DNA from: Avisuccinivibrio_A sp964399665
GTDB taxonomy: Bacteria > Pseudomonadota > Gammaproteobacteria > Enterobacterales > Succinivibrionaceae
Assembly: GCA_964399665.1 (NCBI GenBank)
Contig: CAYNSI010000145.1
Coordinates: forward strand, 1-5,481
Length of the DNA stretch: 5,481 bases
Reading direction: 5' to 3'
Position 1 is the first letter of the stretch. Every line of letters starts with the position of its first letter. The notes below the pieces were generated by a model that saw only the letters and a list, made by a program, of their open reading frames with translations, searched no databases and had not been told where the DNA came from. A program made the translations under genes and the position numbers. Of the stretch, positions 1 to 5,481 are shown one piece after another.

Positions 1-591
1 TTGGCACAGACCGTTAGATCTCCTGTTAGCGGTAAACCTAAAACCACTGTGATATATAACTTTGGGAGAAAATCAGTACTTGAAAGCCAACGGCCCGGCT
101 TTCTTGCTCGTCTTGAAAAACACTATGAACGCTTAAAAGAGCGCCGGCTCCTTAGCAAAGAGCGCAGTATTCAAGCCCATATTAAAGCAGCTGAATTAGA
201 GATCGGCAGCAACAGTGTGGCAAAGCCCGACTATAAGATAGATGAGATTGCCTCACCGCTGCTAAGCTATGCTCTTTTCCCGCTTTCACAAATCTGGGAG
301 AAGGACTTTAAGCTCAGCTATAAGATAGACTATCTGCAAAAACGCTATGAGATCTTGGCAAAAACAGGTAATGCCCCCTGCTATAAGATAAGTCAAGCAG
401 CCTCCTATCTTGCCTGTAGTCGTATTATTGCACCATCATCTATTCTAAAAGCGATTACCTCCCGACCTGGCTTCATAGCTGACTTTAACAGCTTATTTTC
501 CCTGGAGGATACTTATCGCTGTCTGGATTTTCTTGCCAGATTTAAAGATGATATTGTCAAACACTTAAATGAAAGCTTTAGATCAGGATAA
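1..591 (+). pseudogene. N-terminal fragment of an IS1634-like transposase
   Basis: The frame is open from the window edge (TTG at base 1, which may or may not be the true start) and gives 196 residues. Features that recall IS1634-type transposases are a YNFGRK segment near residues 19-24, a charged helical stretch at about 35-70, the segment ASYLACSRIIAPSSILKAI around 133-151, and LEDTYRCLDFLARFKDDI around 167-184. In that family the last segment lies just before the DDE nuclease domain, and full proteins run to roughly 500-600 residues. Here the frame stops about a dozen residues later, so no catalytic domain is present. The final bases come from the end of the convergent ilvA gene (overlap 583-591), which suggests the element was cut off at that junction. 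No terminal inverted repeat is visible. The family call rests on remembered motif resemblance; the truncation is well supported only if that call is right. Otherwise this is a short protein of unknown function. Confidence 0.6.
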
Positions 592-2112
592 AAACTGCTG
601 GTAAGGACTATTTGAGGTTACCTCACTTACAGGATAGTTAAGCCTGCGGATAAAATCATCCAGGGCATCTCCTGTACTTCCTGTAACATCAAAACCGCAT
701 AATACCGAGCAGAACTCCAGATCTGAAATTCTAAAATGAAACAGGGTGATACTGTACATATCCCCTAAAGTCTCCAGGAATTTGCCCAAGGCATTTTTGG
801 TATTGGGAAATTCAAACAAAAAGAGCTTTTCCTCAATACTGATGGTAGGATGGCCGCCTATCATGTAGCGGACATGATCCTTTGCTATGGCATCATCCGT
901 AAGATCTGTTACCAAATAGCCTTTTTGATGCAGTGAAGAGACTATGCTGTTAAGCTCAGTGGTGCCGTCGGTAAGCTCAACTGAAGCAAAAACCATGGCC
1001 TTAGTGTTATGGGAGATCCTGTAGCTGAATTCTGTCATGTGACGATCTCCTAAATCCTTAAAAAGCTTAAGGAAGGCGCCTTTTTCCTCGGGGATCTCAA
1101 TTGAGAGGATCCCTTCAGTTTTTTCACCCACATCACAGCGCTCAGCTACCATGCGCAGGGTCCTGAATTTAACATTGGCCCCTGTCATAATGGCTATCTG
1201 ATTACCTGAAGATTTTGACCTGCGGACATATTTTTTAAGACCTGCAAGTGACAATGCCCCCGAGGGCTCAGCAATGGCCCTGGTGTCATCGAAAATATCC
1301 TTCATGGCAGCGCAGATCTCATCATTGGAGCAGGTAACGATTTCATCAAGATACTGTGAGCACAGCCTGAAAGTTTCATCTCCTGCCATGCTTACTGCAA
1401 CACCATCTGCAAAATGCGAGACATAACCGATATCAACGGGACTTTTTGCCTTAAGTGCAGCAAGCATGCATGCAGATCCTTCAGCTTCAACCCCTACTAC
1501 CTTAATTGCCGGCACCAAATTTTTAACATAAACGGCAATTCCTGCTGCAAGCCCTCCGCCGCCTATGGGAACAAAAATAGTATCGATGTCATCACACTGG
1601 CCGATAAGCTCCTGGGCTATGGTGCCCTGACCTGCAATCACATCAGGATCATCATAGGGGGGGATCAAGGCAAGTCCCTGCTCTTGTGAAAGTCTTATGG
1701 CGTGATCATAGGCTTCGTTAAAAGTCTCGCCAAAGAGCACCACCTCACCGCCGAAGCGCCTTACCGCATCTACCTTAAGATCCGGAGTAGTCTCGGGCAT
1801 CACAATTACGGCCTTGCATCCTAAAGTAGTTGCCGATAAGGCCACCCCCTGGGCATGGTTGCCCGCAGAAGCTGCAATTACTCCCCTTGACAGCTGTTCC
1901 CTGGGAAGGGACTTCATCTTGTAATAAGCTCCTCTGATCTTAAAGGACTTAACCTTCTGGCGATCTTCTCTTTTGAGGAGCACCCTGCAGTCTAAACGCT
2001 CTGACAGCTTTTCAAGCTTCTGCAGGGGAGTTACCCTTGCAACATCGTAAATCCTCGACAAAAGGATCTTATGTAAATAATCCTGTCCTGTTAAGGTAGT
2101 GACATTGGACAT
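583..2112 (-). CDS. ilvA: Threonine dehydratase, biosynthetic (threonine ammonia-lyase)
   Basis: This cytoplasmic PLP enzyme converts L-threonine to 2-oxobutyrate and ammonia, the committed step to isoleucine. The 509-residue product is close to the E. coli length of about 514. The N-terminal catalytic domain carries KREDRQKVKSFKIRGAY with the PLP lysine at K58, SAGNHAQG at 82-89, the phosphate-binding loop GGGG at 184-187, AEPSGAL at 281-287 and TGANVKF at 310-316. Two ACT-like regulatory domains follow (about 334-405 and 427-508), marking the isoleucine-inhibited biosynthetic form rather than the short catabolic TdcB type. The frame extends to 2250, but ATG at 2112 is preferred: a strong GGAGGGG lies 7 bases upstream, the protein then aligns with IlvA from its start, and it follows the ilvD stop by one base, implying translational coupling. 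It is the last gene of the operon. I see no terminator after it, and its end overlaps the convergent transposase remnant by 9 bases. Confidence 0.97.
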   Translation of the reverse strand: MSNVTTLTGQDYLHKILLSRIYDVARVTPLQKLEKLSERLDCRVLLKREDRQKVKSFKIRGAYYKMKSLPREQLSRGVIAASAGNHAQGVALSATTLGCKAVIVMPETTPDLKVDAVRRFGGEVVLFGETFNEAYDHAIRLSQEQGLALIPPYDDPDVIAGQGTIAQELIGQCDDIDTIFVPIGGGGLAAGIAVYVKNLVPAIKVVGVEAEGSACMLAALKAKSPVDIGYVSHFADGVAVSMAGDETFRLCSQYLDEIVTCSNDEICAAMKDIFDDTRAIAEPSGALSLAGLKKYVRRSKSSGNQIAIMTGANVKFRTLRMVAERCDVGEKTEGILSIEIPEEKGAFLKLFKDLGDRHMTEFSYRISHNTKAMVFASVELTDGTTELNSIVSSLHQKGYLVTDLTDDAIAKDHVRYMIGGHPTISIEEKLFLFEFPNTKNALGKFLETLGDMYSITLFHFRISDLEFCSVLCGFDVTGSTGDALDDFIRRLNYPVSEVTSNSPYQQFLS

Positions 2113-2113
2113 T

Positions 2114-3961
2114 CTAAAGCCCCTCCAGGCGGCTTTTATCGCGAACCCCGCCCTTATCGGCTGATGATGCCATGGCAGCGTAGGCCTGCAGGGCAAAAGA
2201 TATTTCCCGATCTCTGTCAGAGGGCTTAAAGGCCTTAGAGCCTTTGGCATTCATCTTTTCACGCCGCTTCAAAAGCTCCTCATCGCTGACATTCATAGCA
2301 ATAGTACGATTGGGGATGTCAATTGATATCAGATCATTTTCCTCAAGCAGGGCAATGTTTCCCCCTGCTGCTGCCTCAGGCGAGATATGACCTATGGAAA
2401 GCCCCGAGGATCCTCCTGAAAATCTGCCGTCAGTTATCAGGGCACATTGTTTGCCAAGGCCCATTGATTTTAAATAGGAGGTAGGATAGAGCATTTCCTG
2501 CATCCCAGGGCCTCCTCTGGGACCTTCATAACGTATTACCACCACATCACCTGCCTTGACTCTGCCTCCTAAGATCCCCTCTACGGCATCCTCCTGGCTT
2601 TCAAAAATTCTGGCCGGACCTACAAACTTGAGGATGGAAGCATCAACACCTGCAGTTTTGACAATACAGCCATTTTGGGCCAGATTGCCGTACAAAACCG
2701 CAAGCCCTCCATCCTGGGAATAAGCATGGGCCTTATCTCTGATACATCCTTCCTTGCGGTCTAAATCGGGACTGTCATAGTAGCTGTCCTGGGAGAAAGC
2801 CTTTAAATTACGTTCACCAGCAGGCCCTGCAAGATACATTTTCTTAACTTCAGGACCAGGATGTCTTGTTATGGCATATTGGTCAAGTTCCTCCCCAAGG
2901 GTTATCCCCAGAACCGTCCCTGCGTCTTCATGAATAAGTCCTGCAGCGTCAAGCTCAGCTAAAATCCCCATAACTCCGCCTGCCCTGTGAACGTCCTGGA
3001 CATGATAGACATTGGTTGACGGGGCGACCTTGCAAAGATGAGGGATCTTGCGGGAAAGTCTGTCAATATCGGCCATGGTAAAGTCAATTCCCCCCTCCTG
3101 GGCTATTGCCAAAAGGTGCAGTACGGTATTGGTGGATCCTCCCATAGCAATGTCAAGTGACATGGCATTTTCAAAAGCCTTTCTATCTGCGATCGAGCGC
3201 GGCAGGACGCTTTCATCATCATTTTCATAATAGGCTTTTGCCATTTGCACAATGCGATGCGCTGCCGTTACAAACAATTCCCGCCTTTGAACATGAGTTG
3301 CGAGCAGTGAACCATTGCCCGGCAGGGCAAGCCCTAAAGCCTCACTAAGACAATTCATAGAATTTGCCGTAAACATGCCTGAGCAGGAGCCGCAGGTTGG
3401 ACAGCTTGCCCCTTCAACATCAGAGGTCTCCTCATCGGTGACATCAGGTCGCGCTGAAATAACCATGGCATCGATAAGATCCAGCTTTTGATTGAGACTC
3501 TTGCTATAACCTGCCTCCATGGGCCCGCCTGATACAAAAATGGCAGGAATGTTAAGACGCATGGCAGCCATAAGCATTCCGGGAGTTACCTTGTCGCAGT
3601 TTGAAATGCAGACCATAGCATCTGCCTTATGGGCATTTACCATATATTCAGTGGAATCTGCGATGATGTCGCGGCTTGGCAGTGAGTAGAGCATGCCCGA
3701 GTGGCCCATGGCGATACCGTCGTCAACGGCTATGGTATTAAATTCCTTGGCAATACCGCCTGCCTTTTCAATTTCCTGTACTACCAGCTGACCTACATCA
3801 TGCAGATGTACATGCCCGGGAACAAACTGGGTAAAGGAATTTACCACTGCAATAATAGGTTTACCAAAATCACCTTCCTTAACCCCGGTGGCCCGCCACA
3901 ATGCCCGGGCTCCAGCCATTTTTTTTCCTTCATAGGTGACTGCTGAGCGATACTTTGGCAT
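2114..3961 (-). CDS. ilvD: Dihydroxyacid dehydratase
   Basis: IlvD dehydrates 2,3-dihydroxy-3-methylvalerate and 2,3-dihydroxyisovalerate to the 2-oxoacid precursors of isoleucine and valine, using an iron-sulfur cluster and Mg2+ in the cytoplasm. The 615 residues match the E. coli protein (616) almost end to end, beginning MPKYRSA and ending near SADKGGVRDKS. Visible motifs are VDDGIAMGH at 79-87 (D81 a metal-ligand candidate), CISNCDK at 118-124 (C122 cluster ligand, D123/K124 metal site), SCPTCGSCSGMFTANSMNC at 186-204 (C193 the likely further cluster cysteine), GGSTNTVLH at 274-282, and DGRFSGGSSGLSIGH at 511-525, which holds the conserved active-site serine region. The start at 3961 has an AGGAAG site 5 bases upstream (3967-3972). 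The gene sits between ilvE, after an 85-base gap with a hairpin, and ilvA, one base downstream. Nothing looks damaged. Confidence 0.98.
   Translation of the reverse strand: MPKYRSAVTYEGKKMAGARALWRATGVKEGDFGKPIIAVVNSFTQFVPGHVHLHDVGQLVVQEIEKAGGIAKEFNTIAVDDGIAMGHSGMLYSLPSRDIIADSTEYMVNAHKADAMVCISNCDKVTPGMLMAAMRLNIPAIFVSGGPMEAGYSKSLNQKLDLIDAMVISARPDVTDEETSDVEGASCPTCGSCSGMFTANSMNCLSEALGLALPGNGSLLATHVQRRELFVTAAHRIVQMAKAYYENDDESVLPRSIADRKAFENAMSLDIAMGGSTNTVLHLLAIAQEGGIDFTMADIDRLSRKIPHLCKVAPSTNVYHVQDVHRAGGVMGILAELDAAGLIHEDAGTVLGITLGEELDQYAITRHPGPEVKKMYLAGPAGERNLKAFSQDSYYDSPDLDRKEGCIRDKAHAYSQDGGLAVLYGNLAQNGCIVKTAGVDASILKFVGPARIFESQEDAVEGILGGRVKAGDVVVIRYEGPRGGPGMQEMLYPTSYLKSMGLGKQCALITDGRFSGGSSGLSIGHISPEAAAGGNIALLEENDLISIDIPNRTIAMNVSDEELLKRREKMNAKGSKAFKPSDRDREISFALQAYAAMASSADKGGVRDKSRLEGL
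2120..2126 (-). promoter_or_regulatory. Ribosome binding site deciding the ilvA start
   Basis: GGAGGGG on the minus strand lies inside the last codons of ilvD, 7 bases before the ATG at 2112. It is the strongest Shine-Dalgarno match in the operon. It argues for the 2112 start over the upstream in-frame ATG at 2250, which would add 46 residues that only re-read the ilvD C-terminal region in another frame. Confidence 0.85.
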
Positions 3962-4000
3962 GTTTTCTTCCTGTAATTAATTTATTCCTAAAAAGCGGCA

Positions 4001-4026
4001 AAGGCCCACACTATAGGGCGGGCCTT
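4001..4026 (-). other. Hairpin between ilvE and ilvD
   Basis: In the ilvE-ilvD gap the minus strand reads AAGGCCC, a 12-base loop, then GGGCCTT: a perfect 7-bp GC-rich stem. A T5 stretch follows only after about 6 unpaired bases (TGCCGCTTTTT), so it is at best a weak intrinsic terminator. It could lower ilvDA expression relative to ilvE, stabilise the 3' end of an ilvE message, or be a processing site. On the plus strand no T run follows, so it is not a terminator in that direction. Structure certain as sequence; role inferred. Confidence 0.55.
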
Positions 4027-4046
4027 AACAAACCTAATCCAATTAG

Positions 4047-4982
4047 TTATCCTGCGCAGGGATAGAGCCAGCCCCACCTGTCTTCAATCTCTCCTTTTAC
4101 CACCTTAAAGAAGGTCTCCTGCAGGATTTTGGTTTGGGGACCGCGGCGGCCTTCTCCCACATCAATACCATCAACAGAGGCAATGGGGGTAAGCTCAGCT
4201 GCCGTTCCGGTAAAGAACATCTCATCTGCCAAATACACCATTTCACGGGGAATGCGTTCAACACGAACCTCCATTCCCAGTTCCTCTTTTGCAAGAGTCA
4301 TTACAGTATCCCTGGTGATCCCCGACAAAAGACCACAGGTACTGGGGGCCGTGTAAAGCACTCCTTTTATGATCAAAAAGATATTCTCACCTGAACCTTC
4401 TGATAAATATCCCTGGGTATCCAGGGCAACAGCTTCGGTGTAACCATTTTGCGCACACTCATTGGCAATTAAGATGGAGGACAGATAATTGCCGCCTGCC
4501 TTGGCAACGGTAGGAATGGTATTGGGAGCTAAGCGGTTCCAGGAGGAAGTTCCGGCCTTGACTCCCTTTTCCAGCCCTTCCTCTCCCAAATAGGCCCCCC
4601 ATGGAATGGCCCCTATTATGACCTGGGCCATGGCATCCTCGGGAACTCTTACCCCAAGCCCGACATTACCGATAAACACCAAAGGACGGATATAGCCAGA
4701 ATCCAGGCCGTTTTCCAGGATTACGCGGCAGCAGGCTTCCCTTAGTTCTTCCTTGGTATAAGGGATCTTAAAGCGGTAGATCCTGGCTGAATTGAAGAGG
4801 CGGTCGATGTGCTCATTTAATCTGAAAATGCAGGGGCCCTTGGGAGTATTGTAAGCTCTAATCCCCTCAAAAACTGAAGAACCGTAATGCAGAGCGTGGG
4901 TCATAACATGGACGGTAGCCTTCTCCCACTCAACCATCTGACCGTTAAACCAAATGTACTTGGTAGTATTGGTATTAGACAT
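4047..4982 (-). CDS. ilvE: Branched-chain amino acid aminotransferase
   Basis: IlvE is a fold-type IV PLP enzyme that transfers the amino group of glutamate to the 2-oxoacids of isoleucine, valine and leucine, reversibly. The 311 residues compare with about 309 in E. coli. Key features are WFNGQMVEWEKATVHVMTHALHYG at the N-terminus (positions 11-34), FEGIRAY at 38-44, the phosphate-binding arginine R61 in the NEHIDRL segment, YIRP at 97-100, the PLP Schiff-base lysine K161 in VAKAGGNYLSS, E195 in YLSEGSGEN (pyridine nitrogen partner), GITRD at 221-225, and the phosphate cradle FFTGTAAELTPI at 256-267. The C-terminus keeps the family ending DRWGWL. GGGGAG lies only 4 bases before ATG 4982, a rather tight ribosome site. 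This is the first enzyme gene of the operon; ilvG and ilvM, which precede it in enterobacteria, are missing, so the leader region directly controls ilvE. Confidence 0.98.
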   Translation of the reverse strand: MSNTNTTKYIWFNGQMVEWEKATVHVMTHALHYGSSVFEGIRAYNTPKGPCIFRLNEHIDRLFNSARIYRFKIPYTKEELREACCRVILENGLDSGYIRPLVFIGNVGLGVRVPEDAMAQVIIGAIPWGAYLGEEGLEKGVKAGTSSWNRLAPNTIPTVAKAGGNYLSSILIANECAQNGYTEAVALDTQGYLSEGSGENIFLIIKGVLYTAPSTCGLLSGITRDTVMTLAKEELGMEVRVERIPREMVYLADEMFFTGTAAELTPIASVDGIDVGEGRRGPQTKILQETFFKVVKGEIEDRWGWLYPCAG

Positions 4983-5014
4983 GATGCTCCCCGAATAAAA
5001 TATTTACCTTTTGC

Positions 5015-5042
5015 AAAAAAAGACCGCTGAAAGCTTTCGGCC
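5015..5042 (-). terminator. Intrinsic terminator in the ilvE leader (attenuator)
   Basis: On the minus strand GGCCG (5038-5042) pairs with CGGTC (5022-5026) around an 11-base loop, and seven T residues follow at once (5015-5021). The terminator ends about 32 bases before the ilvE start. A longer imperfect stem ending at the same T run is also possible: 5061-5075 against 5020-5034 can form 12 of 15 pairs with three single mismatches. No minus-strand gene lies upstream for this terminator to serve, whereas a promoter does (5184-5212), so premature termination of the ilvEDA transcript is the simplest reading. Confidence 0.7.
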
Positions 5043-5071
5043 AGCTGTGCCCTCATTAAGGCTTACGGCCG
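5038..5071 (-). promoter_or_regulatory. Candidate antiterminator stem of the ilvE attenuator
   Basis: CGGCCG at 5066-5071 can pair with TGGCCG at 5038-5043 (six pairs, one G-U). That would occupy the left arm of the terminator (5038-5042) and let transcription continue into ilvE. Next to it, AAGCCTT at 5058-5064 is the exact complement of AAGGCTT at 5122-5128, which lies within leader codons 5-7. That gives a possible protector pairing, so the segments can be arranged as 1:2, 2:3 and 3:4 as in classical amino acid attenuators. Pairings were found by eye, with no energy calculation. Confidence 0.5.
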
Positions 5072-5097
5072 TCTTCCCTTTCCTTAAGTCTGGTCAT
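5056..5097 (-). CDS. Possible second leader peptide overlapping the first
   Basis: A 13-codon frame, MTRLKEREDGRKP then TAA, starts at the ATG that overlaps the TGA of the first leader peptide (ATGA). It has no visible ribosome site of its own, so it would depend on reinitiation. Its last codons lie on the arm 5058-5071, which forms the candidate antiterminator. A ribosome finishing this frame would therefore block antitermination. It has only one branched-chain residue (Leu). It may simply be a chance frame. Confidence 0.25.
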   Translation of the reverse strand: MTRLKEREDGRKP

Positions 5098-5141
5098 TTT
5101 AGCACGCGCAAAAACCTGATAAAGCCTTTTTGGAAGCGCAT
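5094..5141 (-). CDS. Putative leader peptide of the ilvEDA attenuator
   Basis: A 15-codon frame reads MRFQKGFIRFLRVLK and stops with TGA. It begins about 36 bases after the predicted transcription start, with AGGGA (5151-5155) placed 9 bases before the ATG. Residues 8, 11, 13 and 14 are Ile (ATC), Leu (TTG), Val (GTG) and Leu (CTA), so half of the last eight residues are the end products of the operon. The frame lies between the promoter and the T-run terminator, and its codons 5-7 contain the arm complementary to 5058-5064. A ribosome held at the Ile codon would cover that arm. The peptide is much shorter and less rich in branched-chain residues than E. coli IlvL (also three Phe, three Arg), so chance cannot be excluded. 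No ilvL symbol is assigned because there is no sequence similarity. Confidence 0.5.
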   Translation of the reverse strand: MRFQKGFIRFLRVLK

Positions 5142-5183
5142 TAAAAAGCTTCCCTGAAGAGTTTTTACAGCTAATATTTCTTT

Positions 5184-5212
5184 AGGATATAAATTTTCTT
5201 GTTATCTATCAA
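5184..5212 (-). promoter_or_regulatory. Predicted sigma70-type promoter for ilvEDA
   Basis: On the minus strand TTGATA (5207-5212, five of six consensus bases) is followed after exactly 17 bases by TATCCT (5184-5189, four of six). The likely start of transcription is near 5177. The sequence upstream, to about 5280, is very rich in A and T, as in promoters with an UP element. The resulting leader RNA would be roughly 195 bases to the ilvE ATG, with the terminator T run ending about 160 bases from the start, dimensions like those of known amino acid attenuators. Confidence 0.6.
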
Positions 5213-5311
5213 TAGGTAATATTATCTTAAGTGCTGCCATTGAAAAATGCATAATAAAAACTCATATCTTGTAAAAATTGCCGTTCCAAGGGAAAGGCTT
5301 TTTCAAAACTT

Positions 5312-5328
5312 TGCACAAAACGTGTGCA
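5312..5328. repeat. 17-bp inverted repeat, possible operator
   Basis: TGCACA and TGTGCA form perfect 6-base arms around the 5-base spacer AAACG. The site lies between the ilvEDA promoter (about 100 bases away) and the divergent gene starting at 5416. The size and symmetry suit a dimeric regulator, but I cannot name one. A short RNA hairpin or chance is also possible. Confidence 0.35.
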
Positions 5329-5361
5329 TCAACCCTGATAAAATGCCAACGCCCTGCCCCA

Positions 5362-5377
5362 GACTGCGGACAGTCCG
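5362..5377. repeat. Two overlapping short palindromes
   Basis: GACTG-CGGA-CAGTC (5362-5375) and CGGAC-A-GTCCG (5367-5377) are two overlapping inverted repeats with perfect 5-base arms, so the same bases can form either of two hairpins. They lie 39 bases before the ATG at 5416. A T-rich stretch follows on the plus strand (TACTTATTTT) but no clean T run, so a terminator is not supported. They could form structure in the 5' region of the divergent message or bind a protein. Confidence 0.3.
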
Positions 5378-5415
5378 TACTTATTTTGCCTCCTTAAAAG
5401 GAAAGATCTCAAATT

Positions 5416-5481
5416 ATGGAACACAGCTTAGAAGAGCTGTCTTTAACCAAAGAGCAGCCTGCCAGGGTTAAAGACCGATGT
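5416..5481 (+). CDS. Start of a divergent gene, product unknown (partial)
   Basis: An open frame begins at ATG 5416 and continues past the window edge. The visible 22 residues start MEHSLEELSLTKEQPARV and are charged, with no signal peptide or membrane segment. AAGGAAAG (5398-5405) gives a reasonable ribosome site 10 bases upstream, and an in-frame TAA at 5395-5397 limits how far the start could move. No convincing promoter was found for it. Too little is visible to assign a family. The gene diverges from ilvEDA. Confidence 0.45.
   Translation, partial: MEHSLEELSLTKEQPARVKDRC

Larger units (their letters stand above)
5213..5415. other. Intergenic region between ilvEDA and the divergent gene
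   Basis: About 200 bases without a convincing gene. The left part (to about 5280) is strongly AT-rich and lies upstream of the predicted ilvEDA promoter. The middle and right parts hold the two palindromic sites described separately. I see no tRNA, CRISPR or insertion-sequence end here. Together with the leader (4983-5212) it makes a 433-base stretch containing no full-size gene. Confidence 0.6.

Noticed and set aside
1414..1689. 91-codon plus-strand frame inside ilvA
   Set aside because: Antisense shadow of a well-conserved enzyme gene; no start signals or recognisable protein.
2113..2250. N-terminal extension of ilvA from an in-frame ATG at 2250
   Set aside because: It would add 46 residues lying wholly within ilvD in another frame, unlike the family start; the ATG at 2112 has a strong ribosome site and the expected protein length.
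3701..3946. 81-codon plus-strand frame inside ilvD
   Set aside because: Antisense to the conserved N-terminal part of ilvD; composition follows the complementary gene and there is no family resemblance.
4129..4394. Two overlapping plus-strand frames inside ilvE
   Set aside because: Both are antisense to conserved ilvE motifs, in different frames, without ribosome sites.
5207..5219. IHF-like sequence TATCAATAGGTAA near the ilvE promoter
   Set aside because: It misses a core consensus base and coincides with the -35 element itself, so the match is most simply explained by the promoter.
5281..5310. Possible terminator around AAAGGCTTTTT
   Set aside because: The only self-complementary part is the short word AAAGGCTTT, with no stem long enough to be credible.
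5247..5471. Plus-strand 74-codon frame across the intergenic region
   Set aside because: No ribosome site, no recognisable motif, starts in the AT-rich promoter-upstream region, and overlaps the better-supported start at 5416 in another frame.

Overview
The window holds a branched-chain amino acid operon on the minus strand, in the order ilvE, ilvD, ilvA (roughly 4982 down to 583). To its right is a non-coding control region of about 430 bases. Fragments of other genes sit at both ends. The three enzymes closely resemble their enterobacterial versions in length and motifs, and the order matches the EDA part of the classical ilvGMEDA operon. This suggests a gammaproteobacterium. The compact layout and the degraded transposase would fit a host-associated group such as Succinivibrionaceae, but that family-level guess is weak inference.

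Layout: 1-591 (+) is the N-terminal part of a transposase-like protein, probably IS1634 type, with no catalytic domain. It runs tail-to-tail into ilvA and overlaps its last 9 bases. 583-2112 (-) is biosynthetic threonine dehydratase ilvA. 2114-3961 (-) is dihydroxyacid dehydratase ilvD, whose stop codon lies one base before the ilvA start. An 85-base gap with a perfect 7-bp hairpin separates ilvD from ilvE (4047-4982, -), the branched-chain aminotransferase. Reading left from about 5212 on the minus strand come a good sigma70-like promoter, a 15-codon leader peptide ending in a cluster of Ile, Leu, Val and Leu codons, a set of mutually exclusive GGCCG-type stems, a hairpin followed by seven T residues, and then ilvE. 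This has the layout of a transcription attenuator. A second 13-codon frame overlaps the leader stop through ATGA and covers the antiterminator arm, so the attenuator may use a two-peptide relay. At the right edge a plus-strand gene begins at 5416, diverging from the operon, and runs out of the window.

The three enzymes belong to one pathway. IlvA deaminates threonine to 2-oxobutyrate, the entry point to isoleucine. IlvD dehydrates the dihydroxyacids of both the isoleucine and valine branches. IlvE transaminates the final 2-oxoacids to isoleucine, valine and leucine. Acetohydroxyacid synthase (ilvGM/BN/IH) and ketol-acid reductoisomerase (ilvC) are absent and must be encoded elsewhere if the pathway is complete. 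The control region is the most interesting part: a terminator lies between a promoter and the first enzyme gene, with no minus-strand gene upstream that it could serve.
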